Shown here in pieces: positions 17,580 to 28,611 of a stretch of 64,000 nucleotides of DNA (position 1 is its first letter; each line of letters starts with the position of its first letter). Where the stretch lies: NCBI RefSeq assembly GCF_003363015.1, contig NZ_QRAP01000013.1:52329-116328 (forward strand), in the 5' to 3' direction. This DNA is from Enterobacillus tribolii. GTDB taxonomy: Bacteria > Pseudomonadota > Gammaproteobacteria > Enterobacterales > Enterobacteriaceae. A model generated the notes under the pieces. That model ran no database searches and was not told the DNA's origin. It saw only the letters and a list, made by a program, of their open reading frames with translations. A program made the translations under genes and the position numbers.

Positions 17580-18752
17580 ATGACAAGTAAAATACTTGAC
17601 GAACTCAATAAAAACAAAGATGTATGGATAGCTTTGCGCCAAAAGCTGCATCAGTACCCTGAGTTAGGTTTTGAAGAGCATCACACCAGCGACATCGTCG
17701 CAGAAAAGCTAAAGTCCTGGGGCTATGACGTACACCGTGGGTTTGCCAAAACCGGCGTAGTGGGCACGCTTAAAGTCGGCGACGGTCAGTTGCGTATGGG
17801 AATACGGGCAGATATGGATGCCCTGCCGATTCAGGAGCAAAACGATAAAAGCTGGATCAGCACCATTCCGGGTAAATTTCACGGCTGCGGCCACGACGGT
17901 CATACCACCATCCTGCTGTGCGCTGCGGAATATCTGGCCCGGACCAAAAACTTCAACGGCACGCTGCACGTTATTTTCCAACCGGCGGAAGAGCTGCTTT
18001 ACGGCGGCAAAGTGATGATGGACGACGGCCTCTTTACCCACTTTCCGTGCGATATTATTTTCGCCCTGCACAATATGCCCGGGATGAAAACGGGTGAATT
18101 CTACTTTCGTAAAGGCGCAATGATGGCGTCTTCCGATACGGTACATATCGAGATCCGGGGCGTCGGCGGCCACGGCGCCATTCCTGAAAAAACCATCGAT
18201 GCCGGGCTTGTTGCCTGTTACATCGCCATTGCGCTGCAAAGCATCGTTTCGCGCAATGTGTCGCCACAGCAGGCTGCCGTGATTACCGTCGGATGCATTC
18301 AGTCCGGCAGCGCGCCCAACGTCATCAATGATTTCGCTCTGCTGAAACTGACGGTACGCGCCCTGAACCCCGCAGTGCGCCAGCTTTTGCTCAGGCGCAT
18401 TACCGATCTTGCCCACGCGCAGGCCGCCAGCTTTGGCGCAACCGCCGAGATAAAGCATGTGAACGGCAGCCCGGTGCTCATCAACGATGCAACTGCAACC
18501 GATTTCGCCATCTCCGTGGCCAACAAGTTCTTCGGCTCCGAGCGGGTGCATACCGATACGGCTCCGCTGATGGGCAGCGAAGACTTTGCCTTTATGCTGG
18601 AACAACACCCCCGCGGGTGCTACCTGATCGTCGGCGATGGCGACAAGCCCGATTGCAGCATGGTACACAGCCCCGACTATATCTTTGACGACAGCATCAT
18701 CGCCCCTGCTGCGGCCTATTGGTGCCATCTGACCGAAAGCTATCTCAAATAA
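17580..18752 (+). CDS. M20-family amidohydrolase (hippurate/IAA-amino acid/N-acyl-amino acid hydrolase type)
   Basis: 390 residues. ATG 17580 is preferred over GTG 17571 and ATG 17574 because GAGAAGG lies 8 bases before it. Metal-site motifs are GIRADMDALPI, FHGCGHDGHTT, FQPAEE and MGSEDFAFM, with the dimerisation (lid) domain between about 185 and 300. The family hydrolyses amide bonds of N-acylated amino acids, such as plant auxin conjugates, hippurate or N-acetyl-diaminopimelate; the substrate here is unknown. A terminator-like hairpin separates it from the downstream MFS gene. Confidence 0.88.
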   Translation: MTSKILDELNKNKDVWIALRQKLHQYPELGFEEHHTSDIVAEKLKSWGYDVHRGFAKTGVVGTLKVGDGQLRMGIRADMDALPIQEQNDKSWISTIPGKFHGCGHDGHTTILLCAAEYLARTKNFNGTLHVIFQPAEELLYGGKVMMDDGLFTHFPCDIIFALHNMPGMKTGEFYFRKGAMMASSDTVHIEIRGVGGHGAIPEKTIDAGLVACYIAIALQSIVSRNVSPQQAAVITVGCIQSGSAPNVINDFALLKLTVRALNPAVRQLLLRRITDLAHAQAASFGATAEIKHVNGSPVLINDATATDFAISVANKFFGSERVHTDTAPLMGSEDFAFMLEQHPRGCYLIVGDGDKPDCSMVHSPDYIFDDSIIAPAAAYWCHLTESYLK

Positions 18753-18777
18753 CCGCATTCAACGACTTACTCGCTTT

Positions 18778-18816
18778 CCCGGATAGTGCTCCCCCTTAAG
18801 CTATCCGGGCTTTTTA
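18778..18816 (+). terminator. Terminator/attenuator between the M20 and MFS genes
   Basis: Stem CCCGGATAG / CTATCCGGG (9 bp) with a 14-base loop, followed by C and TTTTT. As it lies only 40 bases before the MFS gene, it may end the M20 transcript or lower the expression of the exporter. Confidence 0.75.
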
Positions 18817-18855
18817 TTCGCATCGCGATCTGACTACTGTCGAAGAGAAAATTCT

Positions 18856-20268
18856 ATGTCTGCGCAACAAAATGCTATCACTCAACCGTCATACCACGGC
18901 AACGCCCGCCTGACGCTCGGTATTGTGCTGGGGGTATTAACCTTCTGGCTGTTTGCCCAGTCGATGGTCAATATCGTGCCGGCGATTCGCTCCGATGTCG
19001 ATATTCCGTCCAGCGCGTTAAATTTCGCCATTAGCCTCACTGCGCTGCTTTCCGGCTGCTTTATCGTCGTCGCAGGCGGCCTGGCAGATAAATTTGGCCG
19101 GGTCCGGGTCACCTATATAGGCTTTATTCTCAGCATTATCGGCTGCCTGCTGGTGATAGCCGCCAAAGAAGAAATACTGTTTTCCCTTGGACGGGCGGTT
19201 CAGGGAATTTCGGCCGCGTGTATCATGCCGTCGACCCTGGCGCTGATGAAAACCTATTACCAGGACAAAGAGCGGCAAAAGGCGCTGAGCTTTTGGTCTA
19301 TCGGCTCATGGGGAGGCTCAGGACTCTGTTCGCTGGTTAGCGGAACCATCGCCACATGGGCCAACTGGCGCTGGATTTTTGTTCTTTCTATCGTTTTAGC
19401 GCTGATCGGTATGCTGTTGCTCAAAGGCACGCCGGAAAGCAAAAGCAGTGATAAAACATCCCACCGCTTTGACGTCAGCGGCCTGATCACCTTTATCATC
19501 GCCCTGATTTCTCTTAATCTGCTGATCACCAAAGGCAGCGCCTGGGGATGGCAAAGCCTGCCGACCACCGGCTCGCTGATTATCTTCGTGCTGTTTTTCT
19601 GGCTATTTGTTAAAACCGAGCGGCAAAAAAAGAGCAAAGGCTTTATCGACTTTTCACTGTTTGCAAATCGGTTATACAGCACGGCGTCATTTTCCAACTT
19701 TATGCTCAACGCCGCCGGCGGAACGCTCATCATCTCCAGCCTTTACGTACAACAAGGACGCGGATTTACCGCCTTTCAGGCCGGCGCGCTGACCCTCGGC
19801 TATCTTGTCGCGGTGCTGTTAAGCATCCGTGTCGGAGAAAAGCTTCAGCAAAGAATCGGCGCCAAGAAACCGATGATGTTTGGTGCCCTGACCGCCGGCA
19901 TCGGCATCGCGCTAATGAGTTTGACCTTCTTGCCGAATCAGGGTTATACCATCAGCGTTTTCATCGGCTACATTTTATTCGGCATCGGACTGGGTATTTA
20001 CGCCACACCGTCCACCGATACCGCGGTAGATAGCGCGCCAGCAGATAAAGCAGGGGTCGCCTCCGGCATTTACAAAATGGCCAGTTCGCTGGGCGCCGCC
20101 TTCGGTCTGGCTATTTCCGGGTCGGTCTATAGCCTGCTCCAGCCTTACGACCCTGCCATAGCGGCCACGTCGGGACTGCTGGTTAATGTGTTGCTATGCC
20201 TCATTTCATTGTTGTCCATTGCCGTAATGTTGCCTGGCGCCCGTGACAATCCACAACCAGCCCTATAG
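18856..20268 (+). CDS. MFS transporter, DHA2-like drug/metabolite exporter (about 14 TM)
   Basis: 470 residues with roughly 14 hydrophobic segments, the motif-A-like GGLADKFGRVR loop (about residues 75-85) and a motif-C-like region in TM5. The length and helix count fit the 14-TM DHA2 proton-antiport group (QacA/EmrB/YebQ relatives). It follows the M20 gene, so the product or substrate of that enzyme may be what it moves (inference). An alternative is a simple multidrug pump. Confidence 0.8.
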   Translation: MSAQQNAITQPSYHGNARLTLGIVLGVLTFWLFAQSMVNIVPAIRSDVDIPSSALNFAISLTALLSGCFIVVAGGLADKFGRVRVTYIGFILSIIGCLLVIAAKEEILFSLGRAVQGISAACIMPSTLALMKTYYQDKERQKALSFWSIGSWGGSGLCSLVSGTIATWANWRWIFVLSIVLALIGMLLLKGTPESKSSDKTSHRFDVSGLITFIIALISLNLLITKGSAWGWQSLPTTGSLIIFVLFFWLFVKTERQKKSKGFIDFSLFANRLYSTASFSNFMLNAAGGTLIISSLYVQQGRGFTAFQAGALTLGYLVAVLLSIRVGEKLQQRIGAKKPMMFGALTAGIGIALMSLTFLPNQGYTISVFIGYILFGIGLGIYATPSTDTAVDSAPADKAGVASGIYKMASSLGAAFGLAISGSVYSLLQPYDPAIAATSGLLVNVLLCLISLLSIAVMLPGARDNPQPAL

Positions 20269-20732
20269 CTGGCCGGTTAATCAAGCAGGCAGGGCCAGCC
20301 CATTCAGCTCAGTTGCGGGGCTGCGCCCTTTATTCCTGACTGACCCCACCGCCTGCAACTTCACCCGGTCCGTTGCACGTGCATTTTGCGAAAAGCTCCC
20401 AGATTTTACCTGTGTCAGTTTTCCGGCTGCTGGGCTAGTATAACGACGGATAAGGTCTTACCCCGTGGTATCCTGTATAGCCGGCCATTTCCTGCCGATC
20501 GGCATATCGGTTATACATGCGCCATTCTCATGACCAACCAACTGATTTACTTGATGCTTTACTCCAGGGAATGTAGGTTGTGTGCGTTGCCGTGCCGCCC
20601 TGAATGGCAACCCGCGTTTCAACCTACGCCAACGCGTCGGATTCGATGCATTCATTAATGACTATGTGGCGCATAACGAGAACAACAGAGATCACAACTC
20701 ACTTATATTCAATGGATTAAAAGACTAAGCGC
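20269..20732. other. Intergenic region between the MFS gene and mutS
   Basis: 464 bases with no convincing gene; the short open frames here lack ribosome sites and family features. The region contains the palindromic repeat listed at 20573 and the mutS promoter. It is the junction between the accessory block and the conserved mutS-rpoS segment. Confidence 0.6.
20573..20627. repeat. REP-like nested palindrome
   Basis: Outer arms GTAGGTTG (20573-20580) and CAACCTAC (20620-20627) enclose inner arms GTTGCC (20586-20591) and GGCAAC (20606-20611), giving a cruciform or hairpin of about 55 bases. GTAGGTTG...CAACCTAC arms are typical of dispersed intergenic palindromes in Proteobacteria. Whether it is multicopy cannot be told from one window. 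Confidence 0.5.
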
Positions 20733-23294
20733 ATGACCAACAACGCCAACCTTGACGCCCACACCCCGATGATGCAGCAGTACCTTCGCCTTAAGGCGCA
20801 ACATCCGGAAATCTTACTGTTTTACCGCATGGGCGACTTCTACGAGCTGTTTTACGACGACGCCAAGCGCGCTTCACAGTTGCTGGATATTTCGCTGACC
20901 AAGCGCGGCGCCTCAGCCGGGGAGCCGATTCCCATGGCCGGCGTTCCCCACCACGCGGTGGAAAACTATCTGGCGAAGCTGGTGCAGCTCGGCGAATCCG
21001 TCGCGATTTGCGAACAGATCGGCGACCCGGCGACCAGCAAGGGGCCGGTGGAGCGTAAGGTGGTGCGCATCGTCACGCCGGGTACGGTCAGCGATGAAGC
21101 GCTGTTGCAGGAGCGTCAGGATAACCTGCTGGCGGCAATCTGGCAGGATGCGCGCGGCTTCGGCTATGCCACGCTCGACATCAGCTCCGGTCGTTTTCGC
21201 GTGACCCAACCAGAAGATGCGGAAGGCATGTCCGCCGAATTACAGCGAACCAATCCGGCGGAGCTGCTGTATCCGGAAGATTTCACCGCGATGAACCTGA
21301 TTGAACAGCGTCATGGCCTGCGTCGCCGCCCCCTGTGGGAGTTTGAGCTGGAAACCGCCCGTCAGCAATTGAATATGCAGTTCGGCACCCGCGACCTCAA
21401 CGGGTTCGGCGTCGAGCAGGCCACACAGGCGCTGCGCGCGGCAGGGTGCCTGCTGCAATACGTGAAAGACACTCAGCGCACAGCCCTGCCCCACATTCGC
21501 GGCATTACCATCGACCGGCAACAGGACGGCATCGTCATGGACGCCGCCACCCGCCGTAATCTTGAGCTGACGCAGAACCTGGCGGGCGGCGTGGAAAATA
21601 CTCTCGCCGCGGTCCTCGACCATACCGTTACCCCGATGGGCAGCCGGATGCTTAAACGCTGGCTGCACATGCCGGTACGCGATTTCACCCTGTTGCGTAA
21701 CCGCCAGCAGGCCATTACGACGTTGCAGCCCTTAACGCCGGAGTTACAGCCCCTGCTGCGCCATATCGGCGATCTTGAGCGCATATTAGCGCGTCTGGCG
21801 CTGCGTACCGCCCGCCCGCGCGACCTGGCCCGCATGCGCTTTGCCTTCCAGCAACTGCCGGATATTCAGGCGCTGCTGGCCGGAAGCCACTGCGAATATA
21901 TCACCCGTCTGGCGGAACAAAGCGGTGAGTTTGACGAACTGCGCGACCTGCTGGAGCGGGCTATCATCGAAACCCCGCCGGTGCTGGTGCGCGATGGCGG
22001 CGTTATCGCCCCCGGCTACAACGCCGAGCTGGATGAATGGCGTTCACTGGCCGACGGCGCGACCGACTACCTGGATCGGCTGGAAATCCGCGAGCGGGAA
22101 AAGCTGGGTATCGACACCCTGAAAGTGGGTTTCAACGCGGTGCACGGCTACTACATTCAGGTCAGCCGCGGCCAGAGTCATATGGTGCCGATTCACTATG
22201 TGCGCCGTCAGACGCTGAAAAATGCCGAACGTTACATTATTCCGGAGCTGAAAGAGTACGAAGACAAAGTGCTGACCTCCAAAGGGAAAGCGCTGGCGCT
22301 GGAAAAGGCGCTGTATGACGAACTGTTTGACCTGCTGCTGCCGCACCTGGCGGCGTTGCAGATCAGCGCAGCGTCCCTGGCGGAGCTTGACGTTCTGAGC
22401 AATCTGGCCGAGCGGGCCGAAACCCTGAACTATGTTTGCCCTGAACTCAGCGAACGCCCGGGGATCCAAATCAGCGGCGGCCGTCACCCGGTCGTGGAAC
22501 AGGTATTGAAAGAACCGTTTATCGCCAACCCGCTCTCCCTCTCTCCGCAGCGGCGGATGCTGATCGTCACCGGGCCGAACATGGGCGGGAAAAGTACCTA
22601 TATGCGACAGGCGGCGCTGATCGTGCTGCTGGCGCACATCGGCAGCTTCGTTCCGGCAGAGAAGGCGGTAATCGGTCCGGTTGACCGCATATTTACCCGT
22701 ATCGGCGCCTCGGACGACCTGGCCTCCGGGCGCTCCACCTTCATGGTAGAGATGACGGAAACCGCCAACATCCTGCACAACGCGACGGAGCACAGCCTGG
22801 TGCTGATGGACGAAATCGGGCGCGGAACCTCCACCTATGACGGCCTTTCGCTGGCATGGGCCTGTGCGGAAAACCTCGCCACCCGAATCAAAGCGATGAC
22901 TCTGTTCGCCACCCACTATTTCGAGCTGACGACCTTGCCGGAGCAGTTGGAAGGGGTATACAACATTCACCTGGACGCGATGGAGCACGGCGACACCATC
23001 GCCTTCATGCACAGCGTTCAGGATGGCGCGGCCAGCAAAAGCTACGGGCTGGCCGTCGCGTCCCTGGCCGGCGTTCCGCGTGAGGTGATCAAACGCGCGC
23101 GGCAGAAACTGAAAGAGCTGGAAGCTATCTCCAGCCAAACCAGCGGCAGCCAGATCGACGGCTCCCAGCTGCAGTTGCTAGCTCAGGATGAGCCCTCTCC
23201 GGCAGTGGAAGCGCTGGAAGCGCTCAACCCGGATACCCTCACCCCGCGTCAGGCGCTGGACTGGATTTACCGGCTGAAAGGCATGGTGTCCTGA
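20733..23294 (+). CDS. mutS: DNA mismatch repair protein MutS
   Basis: 853 residues, the same length as E. coli MutS. The mismatch-reading FYELF motif is near residue 36, and the ATPase domain has Walker [10 protein letters not shown] (about 614-622) and the conserved [12 protein letters not shown]. The C-terminal tetramerisation tail is present. It recognises mismatches and recruits MutL, which then activates MutH, also encoded in this window. It is convergent with rpoS over a 143-base gap, compact compared with the variable mutS-rpoS interval of E. coli. Confidence 0.99.
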   Translation: MTNNANLDAHTPMMQQYLRLKAQHPEILLFYRMGDFYELFYDDAKRASQLLDISLTKRGASAGEPIPMAGVPHHAVENYLAKLVQLGESVAICEQIGDPATSKGPVERKVVRIVTPGTVSDEALLQERQDNLLAAIWQDARGFGYATLDISSGRFRVTQPEDAEGMSAELQRTNPAELLYPEDFTAMNLIEQRHGLRRRPLWEFELETARQQLNMQFGTRDLNGFGVEQATQALRAAGCLLQYVKDTQRTALPHIRGITIDRQQDGIVMDAATRRNLELTQNLAGGVENTLAAVLDHTVTPMGSRMLKRWLHMPVRDFTLLRNRQQAITTLQPLTPELQPLLRHIGDLERILARLALRTARPRDLARMRFAFQQLPDIQALLAGSHCEYITRLAEQSGEFDELRDLLERAIIETPPVLVRDGGVIAPGYNAELDEWRSLADGATDYLDRLEIREREKLGIDTLKVGFNAVHGYYIQVSRGQSHMVPIHYVRRQTLKNAERYIIPELKEYEDKVLTSKGKALALEKALYDELFDLLLPHLAALQISAASLAELDVLSNLAERAETLNYVCPELSERPGIQISGGRHPVVEQVLKEPFIANPLSLSPQRRMLIVTGPNMGGKSTYMRQAALIVLLAHIGSFVPAEKAVIGPVDRIFTRIGASDDLASGRSTFMVEMTETANILHNATEHSLVLMDEIGRGTSTYDGLSLAWACAENLATRIKAMTLFATHYFELTTLPEQLEGVYNIHLDAMEHGDTIAFMHSVQDGAASKSYGLAVASLAGVPREVIKRARQKLKELEAISSQTSGSQIDGSQLQLLAQDEPSPAVEALEALNPDTLTPRQALDWIYRLKGMVS

Positions 23295-23377
23295 CGCCCG
23301 TTACCGCCTGCGCGATGCGGGCCGGGAACGCCGGAGATGCCCTCCGGCATTTCCGGCGGCGCGAAAAGCACGCAAAC

Positions 23378-23412
23378 AAAAACGGTAAGGCTCATCACCT
23401 TACCGTTTTTTA
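23378..23412. terminator. Bidirectional terminator between mutS and rpoS
   Basis: AAAAACGGTAAGG / CCTTACCGTTTTT, a 13-bp perfect stem with a 7-base loop and A/T tracts on both flanks. It can end both converging transcripts. Confidence 0.85.
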
Positions 23413-23437
23413 TTCAACGTCTGTCAGCCCTGAAACC

Positions 23438-24430
23438 TTATTCGCGGAACAAAGCCTCAATGCTCAGCCCCTGAGACTGCAGAATCTCACGCAGACGACG
23501 CAGACCTTCAACCTGAATCTGACGCACGCGTTCACGCGTCAAACCGATTTCCCGGCCCACATCTTCCAGCGTTGCCGCTTCGTAGCCTAACAGCCCGAAA
23601 CGACGTGCCAGAACTTCACGCTGCTTGGCATTCAGCTCAAACAACCACTTAACGATACTGTGCTTCATATCGTCATTTTGCGTGGTATCTTCCGGGCCAG
23701 ATTCATTTTCATCGGTCAGGATGTCCAACAGCGCCTTCTCTGAATCACCACCCAGCGGCGTATCCACCGAGGTGATCCGCTCATTCAGGCGCAGCATGCG
23801 GCTGACGTCATGCACCGGGCGATCCAGCTGCTCGGCGATCTCTTCAGCGCTCGGCTCGTGATCCAGCTTATGCGACAGCTCACGCGCGGTGCGCAGATAA
23901 ACGTTCAGTTCCTTTACGATATGAATCGGCAAGCGAATCGTCCGGGTTTGGTTCATAATTGCCCGCTCAATGGTCTGCCGGATCCACCAGGTTGCGTAGG
24001 TGGAAAAACGGAATCCGCGCTCCGGATCGAATTTTTCCACTGCGCGAATCAGACCAAGATTACCCTCTTCAATTAAATCCAGCAGAGCCAATCCGCGGTT
24101 TCCGTAGCGCCGGGCGATTTTCACCACCAGCCGCAGGTTACTTTCGATCATCCTGCGGCGCGACGCCTCGTCTCCGCGCAAAGCCCGGCGGGCAAAAAAG
24201 ACTTCTTCCTCTGCGGTCAGAAGCGGCGAAAATCCAATTTCTCCCAGGTAGAGCTGGGTTGCATCCAAAACGCGCTGTGACACGCTGCCCTGAGACAAAA
24301 CCTCATCATCCAGAGCTTCTGTGTCCACGGGCTCCTCAACGAGTACCTTCTCGTCAAACGCTTCTTCTCCGCCTTCGTCGAAGTCGACATCCTCATTTAA
24401 CTCGTTAACTTTCAGCGTATTCTGGCTCAT
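23438..24430 (-). CDS. rpoS: RNA polymerase sigma factor RpoS (sigma38)
   Basis: 330 residues, identical in length to E. coli RpoS, with regions 1.2, 2 ([22 protein letters not shown]), 3 and 4 ([18 protein letters not shown]). It is the master regulator of stationary phase and general stress. It lies 52 bases downstream of nlpD; in E. coli the main rpoS promoter is inside nlpD and the long leader is the target of Hfq-dependent sRNAs. BarA and RelA, encoded further on, both feed into its control. Confidence 0.99.
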   Translation of the reverse strand: MSQNTLKVNELNEDVDFDEGGEEAFDEKVLVEEPVDTEALDDEVLSQGSVSQRVLDATQLYLGEIGFSPLLTAEEEVFFARRALRGDEASRRRMIESNLRLVVKIARRYGNRGLALLDLIEEGNLGLIRAVEKFDPERGFRFSTYATWWIRQTIERAIMNQTRTIRLPIHIVKELNVYLRTARELSHKLDHEPSAEEIAEQLDRPVHDVSRMLRLNERITSVDTPLGGDSEKALLDILTDENESGPEDTTQNDDMKHSIVKWLFELNAKQREVLARRFGLLGYEAATLEDVGREIGLTRERVRQIQVEGLRRLREILQSQGLSIEALFRE

Positions 24431-24482
24431 AGCTGTATCCTACCCGTGTTTTTGTGAGAGCAGGATTCACGTCCCGCTCAGA

Positions 24483-25496
24483 CTATCGCTGCGGCAAATA
24501 ACGCAGCGGGTTTACGGATTTCCCCTTATAACGAATTTCAAAGTGCAAGCGAACTGAACTGGTACCGGTGCTTCCCATGGTTGCGATTTTCTGTCCCGCC
24601 TTCACTTCTTGTTGTTCCCGGACCAGCATTGTGTCGTTGTGGGCGTAGGCGCTCAGGTAATCGTCATTGTGCTTGATGATGATCAGATTACCGTAACCAC
24701 GCAGCGCGTTACCGGCATAAACCACACGGCCGTTAGCCGTAGCCTGGACCGCCTGCCCGCGTGAGCCCGCGATATCGATACCTTTATTGCCGCCTTCCGC
24801 TGACGAGAAGTTGTCGATGATCTTGCCATCAGTGGGCCAACGCCACGTTCCCACGGGGGCCTCACTGCCTGACGAGCTAGGTGTTGTCGCTGCCGCAGTG
24901 GCGGTGGTCGCCGTCGCTGCCGTAGCGCCAGATGAAGGCAACATTTTGCCAACATTCTGTTTACCCGAATTATCAGAATACGCGCTGGTTGGCTGAGAAG
25001 CAACACTCGTCGTTTGAATCTGATTTCCTGAAGGCGGTCTCGGCACGCCGTTGGTTCCGTCACTGGCGGCCAACATACCGCCGCTGGCCGCGCCGTTGCC
25101 GCCCAGCTTGATGACCTGGCCCACGTTCAGGCTGTAAGGCGCAGGAATATCGTTTTTGGCCGCCAGATCGCGGAAGTCATTACCGGTAATCCAGGCGACG
25201 TAAAACAGCGTATCGCCACGTTTGACCGTGTACGTGTCGCCGTTGTAACTCCCTTTCGGGATATTCTGGTAAGCGCGGTTATAAACGATGCGCCCGTCGG
25301 CGTCGGTTTGTACCCCACCGCCGCCGCTGCTGCTGGCAGGCAGCATTTTTCCGCCGCCGCCGTCTGCGCCGCCTCCGTTCACCGAACTGATCGGCGCAGA
25401 AGTATTCTCGCCCCCTGTACATCCTGCCAGCCATAATGTAACCAAGGTGCACGCCGCCATCCGGCGCCACTTAATCATCGGGCTTCCCGCGTTCAT
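24483..25496 (-). CDS. nlpD: NlpD, LysM/LytM lipoprotein activator of cell-wall amidase
   Basis: 337 residues. Lipobox LAGC follows the signal peptide, a LysM domain lies at about 85-135 ([24 protein letters not shown]), then an Ala/Thr/Ser-rich linker and a C-terminal LytM (M23-like, degenerate) domain (WRWPTDGKI to LRYLPQR). It activates AmiC at the septum. The start MNAGSP matches the E. coli start MSAGSP. The linker has an Ala-Thr low-complexity repeat and the N-terminal linker is Gly-rich. Confidence 0.97.
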   Translation of the reverse strand: MNAGSPMIKWRRMAACTLVTLWLAGCTGGENTSAPISSVNGGGADGGGGKMLPASSSGGGGVQTDADGRIVYNRAYQNIPKGSYNGDTYTVKRGDTLFYVAWITGNDFRDLAAKNDIPAPYSLNVGQVIKLGGNGAASGGMLAASDGTNGVPRPPSGNQIQTTSVASQPTSAYSDNSGKQNVGKMLPSSGATAATATTATAAATTPSSSGSEAPVGTWRWPTDGKIIDNFSSAEGGNKGIDIAGSRGQAVQATANGRVVYAGNALRGYGNLIIIKHNDDYLSAYAHNDTMLVREQQEVKAGQKIATMGSTGTSSVRLHFEIRYKGKSVNPLRYLPQR

Positions 25497-25596
25497 GCTT
25501 CCCCCATGATAGCAATATCAATCAGCGATAAATCCAGACCGGTTCCCGTGTCGCCTTATGGCGATCCGGAGCCGGAATAACATAACCGGCAAAACA

Positions 25597-25611
25597 GCGG
25601 AGGCTCTCCGC
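25597..25611 (-). terminator. Possible pcm terminator in the pcm-nlpD gap
   Basis: A short 6-bp stem (GCGGAG / CTCCGC) with a 3-base loop, followed on the minus strand by TGTTTTG. It is weak, and the remaining part of this roughly 200-base gap shows nothing else. Confidence 0.35.
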
Positions 25612-25703
25612 CGTATCGGCACACGGCCTAACGTAATGAATTGGACACCAAAAAGATATAGTGGGTCAAATAAGAATAATTCAGCAATATACATTCCCTC
25701 ACT

Positions 25704-26336
25704 TTAGGCCAATTCTCCCTTAATGAGGGGCACGAAGCGTACCGGTTCGACGTTTTCCACGAATATGTCCTGCCCGCGGCGCTGTACGCATTGTAAATAC
25801 TGGGTTTTTTCCTGTTCGCCAACCGGCAGAACCAGGCGCCCCCCGTCCGCCAGCTGGCTCAGCAACGCGGCGGGAATTTCCGGCGCCGCCGCGGTGACGA
25901 TGATGGCGTCAAACGGCCCGCGTGATGCCCAACCCTGCCAGCCGTCGCCGTGGCGCGTCGAAACGTTGTGTAAATCCAGCTGCTTCAGGCGGCGTTTCGC
26001 CTGCCATTGCAGGCTTTTAATCCGCTCCACGGAGCAAACGTGACCAACCAGATACGCCAGCACCGCCGTTTGATAACCGGATCCCGTACCGATCTCCAGC
26101 ACGCGGGAGTCGGCACGCAGCTTCAGCAGCTCCGTCATCCTGGCCACCATATAAGGCTGGGAAATCGTCTGGCCGGAACCGATAGGCAGCGCGGTATTGT
26201 CATAGGCCTTATGCGACATCGCCTCGTCGATGAAACGGTCGCGCGGCACTCTGGACAAGGCCTCCAGTACCCTTTCGTCCTGAATGCCCAGCTGGTGCAG
26301 AGAGTGCAACAAAGTCTGTATACGCTTGTCTACCAT
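25704..26336 (-). CDS. pcm: Protein-L-isoaspartate O-methyltransferase
   Basis: 210 residues from ATG 26336 (MVDKRIQ). An upstream in-frame extension to 26366 lies inside surE and is not needed. The SAM-binding motif I is [15 protein letters not shown], and the family motif [13 protein letters not shown] precedes it. It repairs isoaspartyl residues in aged proteins. It overlaps surE by 7 bases, as in E. coli. Confidence 0.97.
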   Translation of the reverse strand: MVDKRIQTLLHSLHQLGIQDERVLEALSRVPRDRFIDEAMSHKAYDNTALPIGSGQTISQPYMVARMTELLKLRADSRVLEIGTGSGYQTAVLAYLVGHVCSVERIKSLQWQAKRRLKQLDLHNVSTRHGDGWQGWASRGPFDAIIVTAAAPEIPAALLSQLADGGRLVLPVGEQEKTQYLQCVQRRGQDIFVENVEPVRFVPLIKGELA

Positions 26337-27091
26337 ATTTCGCTGATCTCCGCCTGGTCCAGCCACGCAGAAAGCCGCTCCTGCGCGCCGTACGCCGTCA
26401 GGTCTACCTGCAACGGCGTCACGGAAACATAACCCTGTTCAATCGCGGCAAAGTCGGTGTCCGGCCCGGCGTCCTGTTTTTCGCCGGGCGGGCCGATCCA
26501 GTAAAGCTGCCGGCCACGGGGATCCTGCTGCGCGATAACCTGCTCCGCCGGATGGCGGCTGCCGCAGCGCGTCACCCGGATGCCTTTGATTTCTCCGGGC
26601 GGAAGATCCGGAACGTTGACGTTCAGAATCCGTCCGGTTCGCAGAGGATATTGGCTTAACGCCTTGAGTAAACGGCAGGCCACCGACGCCGCCGTGGCGA
26701 AATGGCGGGTACCGTTAAGGGAGATCGCCAGCGCGGGAAAACCGAGATGCCGCCCCTCCATTGCCGCCGCCACCGTCCCGGAATAAATAACGTCGTCACC
26801 CAGATTAGGGCCGGCGTTGATGCCGGACACCACGATGTCCGGACGCGGGCGCATCAGGGCGTTAACGCCGAGATAAACGCAGTCTGTCGGCGTACCGTCA
26901 ATCACGCTGATATCTCCGTTCTCCAGCGTTTGCGTACGCAGCGGGGTTTCCAGCGTCAGCGCGTTGGATGACCCGCTGCGGTTGCGATCGGGCGCCACCA
27001 CCTGAACCTGGGCAAACTGACGCAGCGCGTCGCCCAGCACGCGAATGCCGGGTGCGTTTACGCCATCATCGTTACTCAGCAATATGCGCAT
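26330..27091 (-). CDS. surE: 5'/3'-nucleotidase SurE
   Basis: 253 residues from ATG 27091 ([15 protein letters not shown]). The frame is open further upstream to 27250 only because it overlaps truD. The metal site residues NDDG are at the N-terminus. It is a survival-related nucleotide phosphatase. It overlaps truD by 20 bases and pcm by 7, a tightly packed operon. Confidence 0.97.
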   Translation of the reverse strand: MRILLSNDDGVNAPGIRVLGDALRQFAQVQVVAPDRNRSGSSNALTLETPLRTQTLENGDISVIDGTPTDCVYLGVNALMRPRPDIVVSGINAGPNLGDDVIYSGTVAAAMEGRHLGFPALAISLNGTRHFATAASVACRLLKALSQYPLRTGRILNVNVPDLPPGEIKGIRVTRCGSRHPAEQVIAQQDPRGRQLYWIGPPGEKQDAGPDTDFAAIEQGYVSVTPLQVDLTAYGAQERLSAWLDQAEISEIW

Positions 27092-28133
27092 CGCTATCGT
27101 CCCGTAAAAGCAACTCACGCACCACGCTGGTAGCGAAACTGCCGGCCGGCAGCGCAAACTCCAGCTCCAGCGTCGCATCGTCCCACCACGACCAGCGCAT
27201 TGCCTGCGGCAGCAACAGGCAGGCGCGCCGCGCCGGCTCAACGCGTTCACGCCGCAGCAGCGTTAACAGATCGTCCGCGCCATTGAGAGCCTGTAACTCA
27301 AACGCCAACCCTTGATCGCGGGTGCCCGGTTCACCATCGCCGGGCAGAGGCGCGGTAATATGCAGCTCGCCGCGCTCAAGGCGCTGCTGCGCATCGGCCA
27401 GTTCTTCGTCGCTGACGACGAACCAGCTGCCGCGCCCGGCCAGTTGCAGGGCGTCGCCGGGCAACGCCGTGGCTTGCAACCCCTGTTTCAGGCGCTCGCT
27501 GACGATGTGGTTAAACAGGGCGCTGCGGGCGGCGGAAAGATAAAAGCCGCGCTTGGCGCGCTCTTTCACCCTGATTTCATCGCGCGCCCAGCGCAATGCC
27601 TGAACGACGTTGTTGCCGCCGTGGCCGAAACGTTGCTCGCCGAAATAGTTCGGCACCCCGCCGGCGCTCACGGCCTGCAGACGTTGCTCTACGTCATCAC
27701 GCTCGCTGATATGGCGCAACACCAGGCGGAAATGGTTCCCCTTCAGCGTACCAATCCGCAGCTTGCGGCGATGGCGCGCGTAACGCAGCACTTCACAGCC
27801 TTCCAGCAGGAAGCGGCTGAAGTCGGGATCGTCTTTCCCCGGCATATGCAGGCAGAACCACTGCTCGGTAACCGCATGACGATCTTTCAGCCCGGCATAA
27901 CTCACCGCGCGGGCGGGAATATGGCAAAAACGGGCCAGATTGTCCGCGACAAACTGAGTGTTACATCCCTCTTTGCGGATTCTGACCAGAAGATGTTCGC
28001 CGTCGCCGTCCGGTTCAAATCCCAAATCTTCGGAAACAAAGAAATCTTCGGGAAACGCTTTCACCACGCCGTGCGCGCAAGGCTGCCCGTGCAGAAAGGT
28101 AAGCTGATTCAACTCCGTCGCGTCAAACCCCAT
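27072..28133 (-). CDS. truD: tRNA pseudouridine(13) synthase TruD
   Basis: 353 residues with the catalytic aspartate in [14 protein letters not shown] (near residue 80) and the TruD insertion domain. The C-terminus ends ...DSDAHIAE, like E. coli TruD. It modifies U13 of tRNA-Glu. It is 4 bases from ispF. Confidence 0.97.
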   Translation of the reverse strand: MGFDATELNQLTFLHGQPCAHGVVKAFPEDFFVSEDLGFEPDGDGEHLLVRIRKEGCNTQFVADNLARFCHIPARAVSYAGLKDRHAVTEQWFCLHMPGKDDPDFSRFLLEGCEVLRYARHRRKLRIGTLKGNHFRLVLRHISERDDVEQRLQAVSAGGVPNYFGEQRFGHGGNNVVQALRWARDEIRVKERAKRGFYLSAARSALFNHIVSERLKQGLQATALPGDALQLAGRGSWFVVSDEELADAQQRLERGELHITAPLPGDGEPGTRDQGLAFELQALNGADDLLTLLRRERVEPARRACLLLPQAMRWSWWDDATLELEFALPAGSFATSVVRELLLRDDSDAHIAE

Positions 28134-28137
28134 CCGC

Positions 28138-28611
28138 TTACTCCTTAATCAACAGCGCGACTGCTTCGCAGGCAATGCCTTCGCCGCGGCCGGTGAAACC
28201 CAGTTTTTCCGTAGTCGTGGCTTTGACGTTAACATCGTCCATGTGGCACAGCAGGTCTTCAGCCAGGTTTACCCGCATTTGCGGGATATGCGGCGCCATT
28301 TTCGGCGCCTGCGCAATAATCGTGACGTCCAGGTTGCCCAGGCGATAGCCTTTTTCACGGATGCGCCGCCAGGCTTCGCGCAGCAGCTCCCGGCTGTCGG
28401 CGCCGCGAAAGGCGGGATCGGTGTCCGGAAACAGTTTACCGATATCCCCCAGCGCCGCCGCGCCCAACAACGCATCAGTCACCGCGTGCAGGGCGACATC
28501 GCCGTCGGAATGCGCAATCAATCCCATGTCATAAGGAATGCGCACGCCGCCGATGATCAAAGGGCCTTCTCCGCCCAGTTTATGCACGTCGAAACCGTGA
28601 CCGATTCGCAT
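28138..28611 (-). CDS. ispF: 2-C-methyl-D-erythritol 2,4-cyclodiphosphate synthase
   Basis: 157 residues from ATG 28611 ([12 protein letters not shown]). Metal ligands are in DVH near residue 8-10 and [10 protein letters not shown] near 42. It catalyses the fifth step of the MEP isoprenoid pathway. Its start overlaps the ispD stop by one base. Confidence 0.97.
   Translation of the reverse strand: MRIGHGFDVHKLGGEGPLIIGGVRIPYDMGLIAHSDGDVALHAVTDALLGAAALGDIGKLFPDTDPAFRGADSRELLREAWRRIREKGYRLGNLDVTIIAQAPKMAPHIPQMRVNLAEDLLCHMDDVNVKATTTEKLGFTGRGEGIACEAVALLIKE

Noticed and set aside
22044..23138. A 364-codon open frame antisense to mutS
   Set aside because: Shadow frame; no ribosome site, no domain, and the mutS ATPase motifs are read on the other strand.
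26337..26366. N-terminal extension of Pcm
   Set aside because: It lies within surE; the MVDKRIQ start matches the family.
27092..27250. N-terminal extension of SurE by 53 codons
   Set aside because: It is inside truD and Cys/Arg-rich; [10 protein letters not shown] is the standard SurE start.
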